DNA of 64,000 nt from positions 113,975 through 177,974 of the forward strand of contig NZ_JADQWB010000011.1 in the NCBI RefSeq assembly GCF_015704895.1. The letters are read 5' to 3'. Positions 54,940 through 63,873 of this stretch are shown here, in pieces (the stretch's first letter is position 1; each line of letters starts with the position of its first letter). Both the position numbers and the translations under genes were made by a program. The notes below the pieces were generated by a model that was not told the origin of the DNA, searched no databases, and saw only the letters and a program-made list of their open reading frames with translations. Source of the stretch: Agrobacterium leguminum. Lineage in GTDB: Bacteria; Pseudomonadota; Alphaproteobacteria; Rhizobiales; Rhizobiaceae.

Positions 54940-57666
54940 ATGAAAAAATGGGTTTATACCTTCGGCAACGGTGCTGCCGAAGGCAGGGCAGGTGACGTTG
55001 CGATATTGGGCGGCAAGGGTGCGAACCTTGCCGAAATGGCAAGTCTCGGCCTTCCCGTTCCCCCCGGCCTCACCATCATAACCGATGCCTGCGCCCTTTA
55101 TCACAAGAACGGCCGCGATCTTCCCGAAGAGCTGAAGCTGCAGGTCATGGCCGGCCTGCACGGCATGGAAACCGTGACCGGCAAGACCTTCGGCGGCAGC
55201 CACTCGCCGCTGCTCATCTCCGTCCGCTCCGGCGCGCGCGCCTCCATGCCCGGCATGATGGATACGGTTTTGAACCTCGGCCTCAATGACCGCACCGTGG
55301 AAGCGCTGGGCCATGATGCGGGCGACGCCCGTTTTGCCTGGGACAGCTACCGCCGCTTCATCCAGATGTATGCCGATGTCGTCATGGGCCTCGACCACGA
55401 ATTGTTCGAGGAAATTCTCGAAGATGAGAAAGGCCGCCTCGGCCATGAATACGATACCGACATGTCGGCCGTCGAATGGCAGCATGTCGTTTCGCTTTAT
55501 AAAAAGCTGATCGAGGATGAGCTGGACGAAGCCTTTCCGCAGGACTGTCATGTTCAGCTCTGGGGGGCCATCGGCGCCGTCTTCGCCAGCTGGACCAACC
55601 ACCGCGCCGTGACCTACCGGCACCTGCACAATATTCCGGGCGACTGGGGCACGGCCGTCAACGTGCAGGCCATGGTCTTCGGCAATCTCGGCTCGTCCTC
55701 GGCAACCGGTGTCGCCTTTACCCGCAATCCTTCGACGGGCGAGGCGGAGCTTTACGGCGAATTCCTCGTCAACGCTCAGGGCGAAGATGTGGTGGCGGGC
55801 ATCCGCACGCCGCAATCCATCACCGAGGCCGCGCGTCTTGCCTCCGGCTCCGACAAGCCTTCGATGGAAAAGCTGATGCCGGAGGCGTTTAGTGAATTTC
55901 TGGCGATCTGCAAGCGGCTGGAAAACCACTATCGCGACATGCAGGATCTGGAGTTCACCATCGAGCGCGGCAAGCTCTGGATGCTGCAGACCCGCTCCGG
56001 CAAGCGCACCACCCGCGCGGCGATGAAGATCGCCGTCGATATGGTGGAAGAGGGGCTGATTTCGCAGGAGGAAGCCGTCTGCCGCATCGAGCCGTCATCG
56101 CTCGACCAGCTATTGCACCCCACCATCGATCCCGGCACATCGCGTCCCATCATCGGTTCCGGCCTGCCGGCTTCGCCGGGGGCAGCGACAGGCGAAATCG
56201 TCTTTACCGCCGAAGAGGCGGTCGCTGCCGAAGCGGAAGGGCGCCGTGTCATTCTGGTGCGCATCGAAACCAGCCCGGAAGATATTCATGGCATGCATGC
56301 CGCCGAAGGCATTCTGACGACGCGTGGCGGCATGACCAGCCACGCCGCCGTGGTGGCGCGCGGTATGGGCATTCCCTGCGTCACTGGCGCCGGCTCCATG
56401 CGCGTCGACATGCGCAACAAGGTGCTGATCGGCGTCGGCTGTATGCTGAAGCGCGGCGATGTCATCACTATCGACGGTTCTTCCGGCCGCGTCCTGAAGG
56501 GCGAGGTGCCGATGACGCAGCCGGAACTCTCAGGTGATTTCGGCAAGCTGATGGAGTGGGCCGACAGCCTGCGCCGCATGACCGTGCGCACCAATGCCGA
56601 CACACCGGCAGATGCCCGCGCCGCCCGCGCCTTCGGCGCGGAAGGCATCGGCCTCTGCCGTACCGAACATATGTTCTTCGAGGGCGACCGCATCCATGTG
56701 ATGCGTGAGATGATCCTCGCCGAAAGCGAAAAGGGCAGGCGGGCGGCGCTGGATGAGCTTTTGCCGATGCAGCGCTCGGATTTCACCGAACTTTTCCAGA
56801 TCATGCATGGCCTGCCGGTAACGATCCGCCTGCTCGATCCGCCGCTGCACGAATTCCTGCCGAAGACCGATGGTGAGATCGTCGAGGTGGCGGCCGCCAT
56901 GGGCATGCCGCAGACGGTGTTCCGCCAGCGGCTGGATGCGCTGCACGAATTCAACCCCATGCTCGGCCATCGTGGCTGCCGCCTTGCCATTTCCTATCCG
57001 GAAATCGCCGAAATGCAGGCACGCGCCATTTTCGAAGCCGCCGTTGCGGCGGCGCGCATCACCGGTGCACCAGTCGTGCCCGAAATCATGGTGCCGCTGG
57101 TCGGTCTACGTTCGGAACTGGACTACGTCACCGAAGTCATAGACGGCGTCGCCGCTGCGGTGGCGCAGGAAACCGGCATGGAGATCGAATATCTGACCGG
57201 CACGATGATCGAACTGCCGCGCGCGGCACTGCGCGCCCATGTGATTGCGGAAGCGGCGGAATTTTTCTCCTTCGGCACCAACGACCTGACGCAGACCACC
57301 TTCGGTATTTCCCGCGACGATGCGGCGCGTTTCATCAATACCTATCAGCGCAAGGGCATCATCGAGCGCGACCCGTTCATCTCGCTTGATTTCGACGGTG
57401 TGGGCGAGTTGATCCGCATCGCTGCCGAACGCGGCCGCCAGACGCGGCCGGAACTGAAGCTCGGCATCTGCGGTGAACATGGCGGCGACCCGGCCTCGAT
57501 CCATTTCTGCGAGGATGCCGATCTCGACTACGTTTCCTGCTCGCCCTTCCGCGTGCCGATCGCCCGCCTGGCCGCGGCGCAGGCAACGCTCGCGGCGAAG
57601 AGGGATGAGGGCAGGGTGGCGAGCAATGTCGCCTTCATTCCCGTCAGGGGTTCTGTTGGACGATGA
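54940..57666 (+). CDS. ppdK: Pyruvate, phosphate dikinase
   Basis: It interconverts pyruvate, ATP and phosphate with phosphoenolpyruvate, AMP and pyrophosphate, serving gluconeogenesis from C4 acids. The 908-residue protein has an N-terminal ATP-binding domain (GGKGANLAEMASLGLPVPPG and GRLGHEYDTDM regions), the phosphohistidine domain with the catalytic His in TTRGGMTSHAAVVARGMGIPCV, and the C-terminal PEP-binding barrel with GTNDLTQTTFGISRDD and LGICGEHGGDP. ATG at 54940 gives MKKWVYTFGNGAAEG and follows GGAGAGCG; an earlier ATG at 54910 is in frame. Its last 23 bases overlap a convergent lipoprotein gene. Confidence 0.96.
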   Translation: MKKWVYTFGNGAAEGRAGDVAILGGKGANLAEMASLGLPVPPGLTIITDACALYHKNGRDLPEELKLQVMAGLHGMETVTGKTFGGSHSPLLISVRSGARASMPGMMDTVLNLGLNDRTVEALGHDAGDARFAWDSYRRFIQMYADVVMGLDHELFEEILEDEKGRLGHEYDTDMSAVEWQHVVSLYKKLIEDELDEAFPQDCHVQLWGAIGAVFASWTNHRAVTYRHLHNIPGDWGTAVNVQAMVFGNLGSSSATGVAFTRNPSTGEAELYGEFLVNAQGEDVVAGIRTPQSITEAARLASGSDKPSMEKLMPEAFSEFLAICKRLENHYRDMQDLEFTIERGKLWMLQTRSGKRTTRAAMKIAVDMVEEGLISQEEAVCRIEPSSLDQLLHPTIDPGTSRPIIGSGLPASPGAATGEIVFTAEEAVAAEAEGRRVILVRIETSPEDIHGMHAAEGILTTRGGMTSHAAVVARGMGIPCVTGAGSMRVDMRNKVLIGVGCMLKRGDVITIDGSSGRVLKGEVPMTQPELSGDFGKLMEWADSLRRMTVRTNADTPADARAARAFGAEGIGLCRTEHMFFEGDRIHVMREMILAESEKGRRAALDELLPMQRSDFTELFQIMHGLPVTIRLLDPPLHEFLPKTDGEIVEVAAAMGMPQTVFRQRLDALHEFNPMLGHRGCRLAISYPEIAEMQARAIFEAAVAAARITGAPVVPEIMVPLVGLRSELDYVTEVIDGVAAAVAQETGMEIEYLTGTMIELPRAALRAHVIAEAAEFFSFGTNDLTQTTFGISRDDAARFINTYQRKGIIERDPFISLDFDGVGELIRIAAERGRQTRPELKLGICGEHGGDPASIHFCEDADLDYVSCSPFRVPIARLAAAQATLAAKRDEGRVASNVAFIPVRGSVGR

Positions 57667-57916
57667 TGCGCCGCTCCACCACCACGGGGCGGTAGAACAT
57701 GTCGCGGTTCATCTGCGCCTGCCAGGCGCGGTTGTCGGCGCGGCGGTCCATTTCCAGATCGAGAAGGCAACCGGCCATCGGGTCCGTGCCGGGGCGGAAA
57801 CCATAACCCCGGCAAGTCGCCTCATCCCGCGCCCGACGCTCTTCCGGCGTCAACGTCTGGCAGGCGGTGAGCGCCAGTATGGCGGCAAGCGCACCGAAGA
57901 CGATGGAAACACGCAT
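57644..57916 (-). CDS. Small predicted lipoprotein
   Basis: A 90-residue exported lipoprotein. The leader ends in LALTAC (lipobox, Cys about residue 19), followed by QTLTPEERRARDEATCRGYG with a second Cys, then GCLLDLEMDRRADNRAWQAQ. Short lipoproteins of this kind (Cys-x-Gly-Tyr-Gly after a charged helix) are frequent in rhizobia, and none has a known function. The 3' end overlaps the ppdK 3' end by 23 bases on the opposite strand. Confidence 0.75.
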   Translation of the reverse strand: MRVSIVFGALAAILALTACQTLTPEERRARDEATCRGYGFRPGTDPMAGCLLDLEMDRRADNRAWQAQMNRDMFYRPVVVERRIIVQQNP

Positions 57917-58107
57917 TTTGTTTCTCCCTTAACATGACAGCCGTACGGCACTTTTATTGCCGCGATTGATACGCCTGTTTTGATACGGGGAAAAGCCGCG
58001 TTGGGGCGGAAAGTTGCATCAATCCATCATGGAGAATGGCTTGGCAGGCGGCGGCGATAGCGGTGTCAGGCGGCGTGGTGTCGTAAAATCCGACATACTC
58101 CCGTTGC

Positions 58108-58506
58108 TCAGGAATCACGCAGAAAAGACGGCGGGAACAAACCCTGTTGAATGAGCCAGTCGCCGAGCAGAACCGTGAGGATGGCGATGAGGACGATGCC
58201 GCCGATAAATGCGAGGAGGCCGAGCGTGGCGCGCGTCCACCGGCGGGTTTGATAGAGGTAAATCGCAAGCCCGATGGGTGCGAGCAGAACGGTGGTGATT
58301 TTGGCGGCGGAGCTGCGCCGGAGGTCCCGCTTTTCGGCATCCTCTATCTGCCACCAGGCAAATAGCGTGATGATGCCGATCATCTGCACCAGATCGTTTG
58401 CGGTAAAGGATGCTGGAGGCCCGGCAGGCCAGACGGCCGCGTCGATCAGAAGCCCGAGGGAGATGAAAGCGAGCAGGCCGACATAGATCCAGTTCCGTTT
58501 CGCCAT
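58108..58506 (-). CDS. Hypothetical membrane protein
   Basis: A 132-residue protein with four hydrophobic segments: WIYVGLLAFISLGLLIDAAV, LVQMIGIITLFAWWQ, ITTVLLAPIGLAIYLY and TLGLLAFIGGIVLIAILTVLLG. Basic loops (RRSSAAK; QTRRWTR) suggest the usual orientation. I do not recognise a family. ATG at 58506. It is transcribed alone on the minus strand, downstream of the symporter gene. Confidence 0.6.
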   Translation of the reverse strand: MAKRNWIYVGLLAFISLGLLIDAAVWPAGPPASFTANDLVQMIGIITLFAWWQIEDAEKRDLRRSSAAKITTVLLAPIGLAIYLYQTRRWTRATLGLLAFIGGIVLIAILTVLLGDWLIQQGLFPPSFLRDS

Positions 58507-58610
58507 GCACAGTTTCCGCTCTAAATTGCGCTATTGCCCGTGCCGCTATCGCTATCGATGAAATTATCGCCGTCAACCCCAAACTATCAGGGACAAACGG
58601 GAATGGTCCG

Positions 58611-58648
58611 CATGGGGCGTTTCCTTTTTTCACCGGAAACGCCCCATG
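58611..58648. terminator. Long inverted repeat after the DAACS symporter gene
   Basis: CATGGGGCGTTTCC and GGAAACGCCCCATG are perfect 14-base arms around TTTTTTCACC. It begins 10 bases beyond the symporter stop (minus strand). No U-run follows the stem on either strand, so it may be a transcript-stabilising hairpin rather than a classical terminator. Confidence 0.55.
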
Positions 58649-58658
58649 ATTGCCGCTG

Positions 58659-60023
58659 TCAGGCCGGCGCTGCTTCCCGGTCGTCGAGTGCGTCGATATC
58701 CTTGGCGTTGTTATAGACGGCCTCATCGAGAATGCCCTCGCGCTTGGCGACGAGGGTGGGCACCAGCGCCTGGCCGGCGACGTTGACCGCCGTGCGGCCC
58801 ATGTCGAGGATCGGGTCGATGGCGAGCAGCAGGCCCACACCTTCCAGCGGCAGGCCGAGCGTCGAAAGCGTCAGCGTCAGCATCACCACGGCACCCGTCA
58901 GACCTGCCGTTGCGGCGGAACCGAGCACGGAGACGAAGACGATCAGCACATATTCCTGAATTCCGAGCGGCACCTGGAAGAACTGCGCGATGAAGATCGC
59001 CGAAATAGCCGGATAGATGGCGGCGCAGCCATCCATTTTGGTGGTGGCGCCGAGCGGCACGGAGAAGGCGGCATATTCGCGTGGCACACCGAGGCTCTTT
59101 TCCGTCACGGTTTCGGTGACCGGAAGCGTGCCGATGGAGGAACGCGACACGAAGGCGAGCTGGATGGCCGGCCATGCGCCCGCAAAGAAGCGCGATGGCT
59201 TCAGGCCATGGGCGAGAAGCAGCGCCGGATAGACCACAAAGAGCACCAGTGCGAGACCGATATACACGGCCGCCGCGTACCAGCCGAGCTGCGACAGCGT
59301 CGTCCAGCCATATTGATCGACCGCGCGGCCAAGCAGGCCGATGGTGCCAATGGGGGTGAGGCGAATGACCCACCACAGGATTTTCCGCACGATGGCCAGC
59401 AGCGACTGGTTGAAGGCGAGGAACGGCTCCGCCGCCTTGCCCGCTTTCAGCGCCGCGACGCCGAAGGCAATCGAGACGACGAGCAGCTGCAGCACGTTGA
59501 AGTTCAACGAGGTGCTGGCCGCGCCATTATTGAGCTTGGTAGACGCTTCAAGGCCGAAAACATTGGCCGGCACAAGGCCCTTCAGGAAATCCAGCCAGGA
59601 GCCGGTGGAAGAAGGGGCCGCCGCTGCCGTATTGGCAATCGCCGTGTTGACGCCCGGCTGAATGACGAGGCCGAGCACGATGCCGATGACGACGGCGATC
59701 AGTGCGGTGATGGCGAACCAGAGAAGTGTCTGCCAGACGAGCTTCGCCGCATTGGAGAGGTTCTTGAGATTGGCGATGGAGGCGACGATGGCCGTGAAGA
59801 TTAGCGGCGGAACCAGCGCGCGCAAAAGCTGCACGAAAATGCTGCCGATGGTTTGCAGTGTCACCGAAAGCCAGTTGGGGCTGCCGGCGGCATCGGGACC
59901 GATGTTGCGCGCAACGAGGCCGAGCAGCAGGCCAATGACCATGGCGATCAGAACCTGAAAGCCGAAATTGCGATAAAAGGGTTTAGGCCCGGAGGGGCCG
60001 GCGGACGTCGTTGCCTGTGACAT
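58659..60023 (-). CDS. Dicarboxylate/amino acid:cation symporter (DAACS family)
   Basis: A 454-residue inner-membrane symporter with eight transmembrane helices and two re-entrant hairpins. Conserved segments are FVSRSSIGTLPVTETVTEK (hairpin 1), GATTKMDGCAAIYPAISAIFIAQFF (helix 7 motif) and PILDMGRTAVNVAGQALVPTLVAK (helix 8). Where glutamate and C4-dicarboxylate carriers usually have NVTGD, this protein reads NVAGQ. The DMGRTA-N-V-xG pattern is nearer to cystine (TcyP-like) carriers. The substrate is therefore open. ATG at 60023 (MSQATTSAGPSG) is chosen; the leader to 60119 is non-family sequence. Confidence 0.88.
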   Translation of the reverse strand: MSQATTSAGPSGPKPFYRNFGFQVLIAMVIGLLLGLVARNIGPDAAGSPNWLSVTLQTIGSIFVQLLRALVPPLIFTAIVASIANLKNLSNAAKLVWQTLLWFAITALIAVVIGIVLGLVIQPGVNTAIANTAAAAPSSTGSWLDFLKGLVPANVFGLEASTKLNNGAASTSLNFNVLQLLVVSIAFGVAALKAGKAAEPFLAFNQSLLAIVRKILWWVIRLTPIGTIGLLGRAVDQYGWTTLSQLGWYAAAVYIGLALVLFVVYPALLLAHGLKPSRFFAGAWPAIQLAFVSRSSIGTLPVTETVTEKSLGVPREYAAFSVPLGATTKMDGCAAIYPAISAIFIAQFFQVPLGIQEYVLIVFVSVLGSAATAGLTGAVVMLTLTLSTLGLPLEGVGLLLAIDPILDMGRTAVNVAGQALVPTLVAKREGILDEAVYNNAKDIDALDDREAAPA

Positions 60024-60050
60024 GACATGTCTCTTTATTGTGCAAGAAAA

Positions 60051-60082
60051 CGAGAATGTTGCACTTTTTACACGCATTCTCG
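60051..60082. promoter_or_regulatory. Inverted repeat upstream of the symporter gene
   Basis: CGAGAATG and CATTCTCG are perfect 8-base arms separated by 16 bases, located 28-59 bases upstream of the symporter ATG. It could be an operator in the promoter or a leader hairpin. No regulator family was recognised. Confidence 0.35.
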
Positions 60083-60263
60083 AGGGAGGTCGCCGAGAAT
60101 ACGCCGATTTTCTCAGCAATTAAGGGATGAACATGCGTATTTATTGCGTTGTCGGGGAATAATCCTCTTTAGGTGAGGCAATGCGGAAAAATATTCCGCT
60201 CCTTCGTCGCCTTCGACGTCAGAGTCCTAAAACCTATAGTTTGGCAGTGTCATAGCCTGATAT

Positions 60264-60395
60264 TCCGTCACCCCGGACCTGATCCGGGGTCCAGCGCGAT
60301 CAAGTCCTTGATCGCAAAAGACTCATTCCTCACGGCGCAGCATGGCTGGATGCCGCATCATCCTCGGGCTTGTTCCGGGGACCGGTATGACGGAG
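60264..60395. repeat. RIME-like mosaic repeat, family B
   Basis: The left hairpin is CCCCGGACCTGATCCGGGG, and the centre contains GATCAAGTCCTTGATCG, as at 28731-28846. The right part is partly decayed (CATCCTCGGGCTTGTTCCGGGG), ending TATGACGGAG. It lies between divergent genes. Confidence 0.8.
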
Positions 60396-60542
60396 AAGTT
60401 CGCCCGCTTTAGCGTACGGATCGCCTCCTCCTTTGTTTTCCTCGCCGCAAATCCGGTCTATGACATCATATGCAGGTGATTCCCTGCCAGAATTCGGGTG
60501 CAACGCTTTTTAGCCAATGCGATCTAACGGATATCCGCTTTC

Positions 60543-61463
60543 ATGACTGTGCGTTTCGTCCGGCCTTTTTCGGTTGCAGCCTATCTTTCCCGCTATCTGG
60601 GTCTTGCGGCGCTTGTGCTGTTTCTTATCGCCGCCGGCATTCATCGTTTCGGGCCGCTGACGACGCCCGATCTTGTCGGTCTCATCATCATCGCCGCCGG
60701 CATCGCTCTCGCGGCCGTGCTTCTGGCGTTGATCGGGCTTCAGCGGCTGTGGACCAAGGGCGCGCGCGGCGGCCTTTCGGCGCTGGCGGCGCTGCTTCTC
60801 TCAGCCCTGCCGCTCGGCGTGGTCGGTTACGGCGCTTTTCTTTATTGGCAGCAGCCGAAGATTTATGACATTTCCACCGATCTGACCGACGTGCCGGAAT
60901 GGCTGGTGGCGCCCGCCGCCAACCAGCAATGGCTGGTGCGGCCCGCGACCATCACCAAGGAAGACCGCGACGCGCAGGCCGAAGCCTATGCCAGCCTCGC
61001 CGGCCGCCGTTATGAAGGCGCAATCGACCGCATCTATGCCGCCGCCAAAAAAATGGCCACCGCCCAGAATATCCGCATCGTCCACACGAAGGGGGTGATC
61101 GGGGCGGAAGATGCGCCCTCCGTCGGCGTTCCGGAGCAGGACAGGACGCAGCCTGCGGAAGAGGGGCCGGTCGAGGATCTGCCCTCCATCGTGCCGGTGC
61201 CCATGGCCCGCCCGACGGACGCGCCGTTGCCCACCTTCTTTAACGGTAGCGGCGTGGTGCTGATGCAGGGCGAAACGCGCACGCGCATCTGGGGCCTGCG
61301 TTTCGATATCCTCATCCGGCTCAAGGAAGAGGCCGAAACCACCATCGTCGATGTCCGGGTCGCCTCCCGCTACGGGCCGCACGATCTCGGCATGGGTGCT
61401 GCGATTGCGGAGGCCTATCTCGATGCGCTGGATGCGGAAATGCAGGGGCTGAACGACAACTAG
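60543..61463 (+). CDS. DUF1499-family membrane protein
   Basis: A 306-residue protein. Three N-terminal hydrophobic segments (about 13-32, 42-66, 80-100) are followed by a soluble region matching DUF1499: IYDISTDLTDVPEW, RRYEGAIDRIYAAAKKMA, and a C-terminal TIVDVRVASRYGPHDLGMGAAIAEAYLDAL. The middle part (about 190-225) is Pro/Glu rich and probably flexible. DUF1499 proteins have no assigned activity. ATG at 60543. It is monocistronic and followed by a family A repeat. Confidence 0.85.
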   Translation: MTVRFVRPFSVAAYLSRYLGLAALVLFLIAAGIHRFGPLTTPDLVGLIIIAAGIALAAVLLALIGLQRLWTKGARGGLSALAALLLSALPLGVVGYGAFLYWQQPKIYDISTDLTDVPEWLVAPAANQQWLVRPATITKEDRDAQAEAYASLAGRRYEGAIDRIYAAAKKMATAQNIRIVHTKGVIGAEDAPSVGVPEQDRTQPAEEGPVEDLPSIVPVPMARPTDAPLPTFFNGSGVVLMQGETRTRIWGLRFDILIRLKEEAETTIVDVRVASRYGPHDLGMGAAIAEAYLDALDAEMQGLNDN

Positions 61464-61509
61464 GGTGTCGCTGCGTGTTGTCTTGATGGGGACGAGCGGG
61501 TGCCGCGTG

Positions 61510-61632
61510 TTTCTTCTCCCCGGCGGGGAGAAGGTGGCCCGAAGGGTCGGATGAGGGGGCACCCTCTCCGAATATCTCTACCCTTGCCCCCTCATCCCGC
61601 TGCCGCGGACTTCTCCCCCGGCGGGGAGAAGG
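61510..61632. repeat. RIME-like mosaic repeat, family A, copy 3
   Basis: The same order and orientation of modules as at 4820-4943: terminal TTCTTCTCCCCGGCGGGGAG hairpins, GGCCCGAAGGGTCGGATGAGG, and CCTCATCCCGCTGCCGCGG. It lies between the convergent DUF1499 and MBL genes. Confidence 0.85.
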
Positions 61633-61722
61633 AACAGGCGGCATCCGCTCGATCCAATCAAGGATCGGAGTGAGAGGTGAGGTCGCAACGCGCCCTGAAA
61701 TCTCGCGTGCCAGAAATATCCG

Positions 61723-62631
61723 CTATGCTGGAAAATACTCACCCAGCAGCGAAGGCGCACCATCCGTCTGCACTTCGCCCTTTTCGATCAGGTCCTCTAT
61801 ATGCGCCAGCACGGAAAGTGCGGCCGCGCCATGCAGGCGCTTGTCAGTGCTGGCATAGATCACCTTCACCATATCGGCGATCCGCCGGTCTCCATCCTTG
61901 ATGCGCTTCAAAACCGCCTTTTCCCGCATGCGCCGATGGGCGCGCAAGCCCCGCATGAAGGCGGCGGGATCGGTGACCGGGCCGCCATGGCCGGGCAGGA
62001 ACAGCCGGTCGTCACGGGTGAGCAGCCGTTCCAGCGAGGCCATGTAATCGCTCATCGCCCCATCCGGCGGCGCGACGATGGTGGTGGCCCAGGCCATGAC
62101 ATGATCGGCGGAAAAGACGATGCCGCTGCCATCAAGCGCGAAGGCGGCGTGGTTGGCGGTGTGTCCCGGCGTATGCAGCGCGGTAAGCCGCCACCCATCG
62201 CCGGAAAGGCTTTGGCCGTCGCCAAGCGCGATATCGGGTGCAAAAGCCGTATCGGAACTTTCGGCAAAGGGGTTTGTCTCGCCCGTGTGCAGCGGGCGCG
62301 CGGCACGGTGCGGACCCTCGGCCACCGTTATCGCCCCGGTCGCCTCCTTCAGCCGCCGGGCAAGCGGCGAGTGATCGCGGTGCGTATGGCTGACGAAGAT
62401 ATGGGTGACCTCGCGGCCCTTCAGCGCCGCCATCAGCGCCTGAAAATGCGCCTCATCCTCCGGGCCGGGATCGATGACGGCGACGGAACGGTCGCCGACA
62501 ATATAGGAGTTGGTGCCATGGAAGGTGAAGGCGGAAGGATTGTTGACGGTGATGCGCTGGATCAGCGGAGCGACGGGAACCGCCTCGCCATAGGCCGGCT
62601 GAAAATCGAGATCGAATGCCGGGTCCGCCAT
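61723..62631 (-). CDS. MBL-fold metallo-hydrolase (LACTB2-like)
   Basis: A 302-residue cytoplasmic enzyme with the metallo-beta-lactamase fold. The metal motif is HTHRDHSPLA (H82, H84, D86, H87). Other ligand regions are LHTPGHTANHAAF (His) and FSADHVMAW (Asp), with FLPGHGGPV for the last His. The C-terminal 60 residues form a winged-helix-like tail as in LACTB2-type proteins, which cleave RNA or hydrolyse thioesters. The true substrate is unknown. It is monocistronic, upstream of tRNA-Gln. Confidence 0.87.
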   Translation of the reverse strand: MADPAFDLDFQPAYGEAVPVAPLIQRITVNNPSAFTFHGTNSYIVGDRSVAVIDPGPEDEAHFQALMAALKGREVTHIFVSHTHRDHSPLARRLKEATGAITVAEGPHRAARPLHTGETNPFAESSDTAFAPDIALGDGQSLSGDGWRLTALHTPGHTANHAAFALDGSGIVFSADHVMAWATTIVAPPDGAMSDYMASLERLLTRDDRLFLPGHGGPVTDPAAFMRGLRAHRRMREKAVLKRIKDGDRRIADMVKVIYASTDKRLHGAAALSVLAHIEDLIEKGEVQTDGAPSLLGEYFPA

Positions 62632-62833
62632 CGAGACCTCCTGAAAAATGCCATGCCAGCTTGAGCCGCAGCCTCAACCGCGCCATCGCCAAGCCCTAAC
62701 ATGCGAACTTCGCCACGGCACCCAAAAAGCTTGAATTTTGTGAAAAAATAAGTCGCCGGGTCATTGCCGGGCCGGGCAGGCTTTGCTAATCAGGCGCGGT
62801 TCAGGCAGCGGCGTTTCGCCTTCGCTGCCCTGT

Positions 62834-62908
62834 TGGGGCGTCGCCAAGCGGTAAGGCACCGGTTTTTGGTACCGGCATTCCCAGGTTCGAATCCTGGCGC
62901 CCCAGCCA
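62834..62908 (+). tRNA. tRNA-Gln (anticodon TTG)
   Basis: Acceptor stem TGGGGCG pairs with CGCCCCA. The D arm is GCC-AAGCGGTAA-GGC. The anticodon stem CCGGT/ACCGG has loop TTTTGGT with anticodon TTG, reading CAA. The T arm is CCAGG-TTCGAAT-CCTGG. Discriminator G and an encoded CCA complete the 3' end. All stems are perfect. It is a single tRNA gene, and the DNA after it is AT-richer and accessory in character. Confidence 0.97.
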
Positions 62909-63239
62909 AATTTTCTTACCGCAGTTAAATAAAAGACTTAGACGTAGATGCGTACCTCACTATGTACCCCGTTTGCCGCAAGATTTGAACTCTTTCGACC
63001 ACCTATGTTGCGTGAGTGATAGTCGCCCACTTTCTGCCAAGCAGTTAGCGGCGTCATCATCGGAAGTGAGGAAGCTGGAAGAGCGCGCCGCAACCTCATT
63101 GATAAATGGTTATTGCCCGGACTATCGAAGAGTGACCTTGATACTATTGGCTGTGGATACCTGTGCGTTGCGAATATTATCGCAATATTCGTAGGATATA
63201 GTGTGCGTCTTGTGCCTTGCCTTTTGGGGATTTAATTGA
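62909..63239. other. AT-rich region after tRNA-Gln, possible gene remnant
   Basis: No convincing start-to-stop gene is present. On the plus strand a reading frame from 63023 to 63235 has no start codon but encodes RRNLIDKWLLPGL and then a hydrophobic stretch VANIIAIFVGY, ending just before the next gene. This could be the tail of a decayed membrane protein gene. A second frame at 62973-63194 has no family likeness. The base composition differs from the core genome, as expected for an integration site next to a tRNA gene. Confidence 0.35.
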
Positions 63240-63617
63240 ATGAAGACGACTTTACTTCTCTGTGCAGCAGCGATTGCATTGGCTGGCTGCCAGACTCCGG
63301 CACCACAATCTGTTTTGGATTCGCAACGTCCTCCTACCAGATCGATTAAACGGGACTATGTGGATGTCCTGCGCGGAACCATTAAACCCGGGGATTTCAC
63401 GAAAGCCGAGATTTCGAGCGTAGTGTTGCTCGATCCCGCAAAGCAGATTTACGCTTTTTGCACGCGGACAGCAGAACGTTCCAATCCCAATTGGTCGTAT
63501 ATTGGCATAGCCTTGTACCAGAATGTGAGCGTGGACGCCTCAAAGAATGACTACCGCTGCCGTGACAAGCGATTGCGTTACTATAATTTTCCTGAGTTGC
63601 TGAACATGAAATCCTGA
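63240..63617 (+). CDS. Small predicted lipoprotein
   Basis: A 125-residue exported lipoprotein with leader MKTTLLLCAAAIALAGC (lipobox Cys17). The mature part includes RSIKRDYVDVLRGTIKPGDF, VLLDPAKQIYAFCTRTAERS and YRCRDKRLRYY, with conserved-looking cysteines. I do not recognise a function. ATG at 63240 follows a weak ribosome site. It lies between the tRNA-Gln integration-like zone and the insertion-sequence end, so it may belong to accessory DNA. Confidence 0.7.
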   Translation: MKTTLLLCAAAIALAGCQTPAPQSVLDSQRPPTRSIKRDYVDVLRGTIKPGDFTKAEISSVVLLDPAKQIYAFCTRTAERSNPNWSYIGIALYQNVSVDASKNDYRCRDKRLRYYNFPELLNMKS

Positions 63618-63873
63618 TTGCGATTGCGCGGCGCTAAGCTCGTCTTCCGCGCCGCCCATCTTCACTCCCGTGCTGGAGACCATGTAAGGAAACTTCAGGA
63701 GAAGTTCGGAGGCTCAGCGAAAGATAGCAGAAGCCACAGGCGTCCCTCGTAACGCTCCAACGGTATCTGAAGGTGACCTGACGTCATCCAATGATGGTCG
63801 GCTTACCACGCCACGCTATAACCCAGGATACCGTTAAGCGCGAAAACCTGTCCTCCGTCATTCTCGGGTCAAG
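63618..63873. other. Non-coding stretch before the insertion-sequence end
   Basis: No credible gene is seen in these 256 bases. The last 19 bases (63855-63873) read CCGTCATTCTCGGGTCAAG, which matches the beginning of a family B repeat arm. The match stops where the insertion sequence begins, so the repeat appears interrupted. Confidence 0.4.

Larger units (their letters stand above)
60024..60542. other. Intergenic region upstream of the symporter and DUF1499 genes
   Basis: These 519 bases carry no credible gene. Close to the symporter start is an inverted repeat (60051-60082). A family B mosaic repeat occupies 60264-60395. The remaining DNA should hold both divergent promoters. Confidence 0.45.

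Noticed and set aside
62973..63194. A 73-codon frame after tRNA-Gln as a real gene
   Set aside because: It starts with TTG without a ribosome site, has no family likeness, and another frame over the same bases looks more protein-like at its end.
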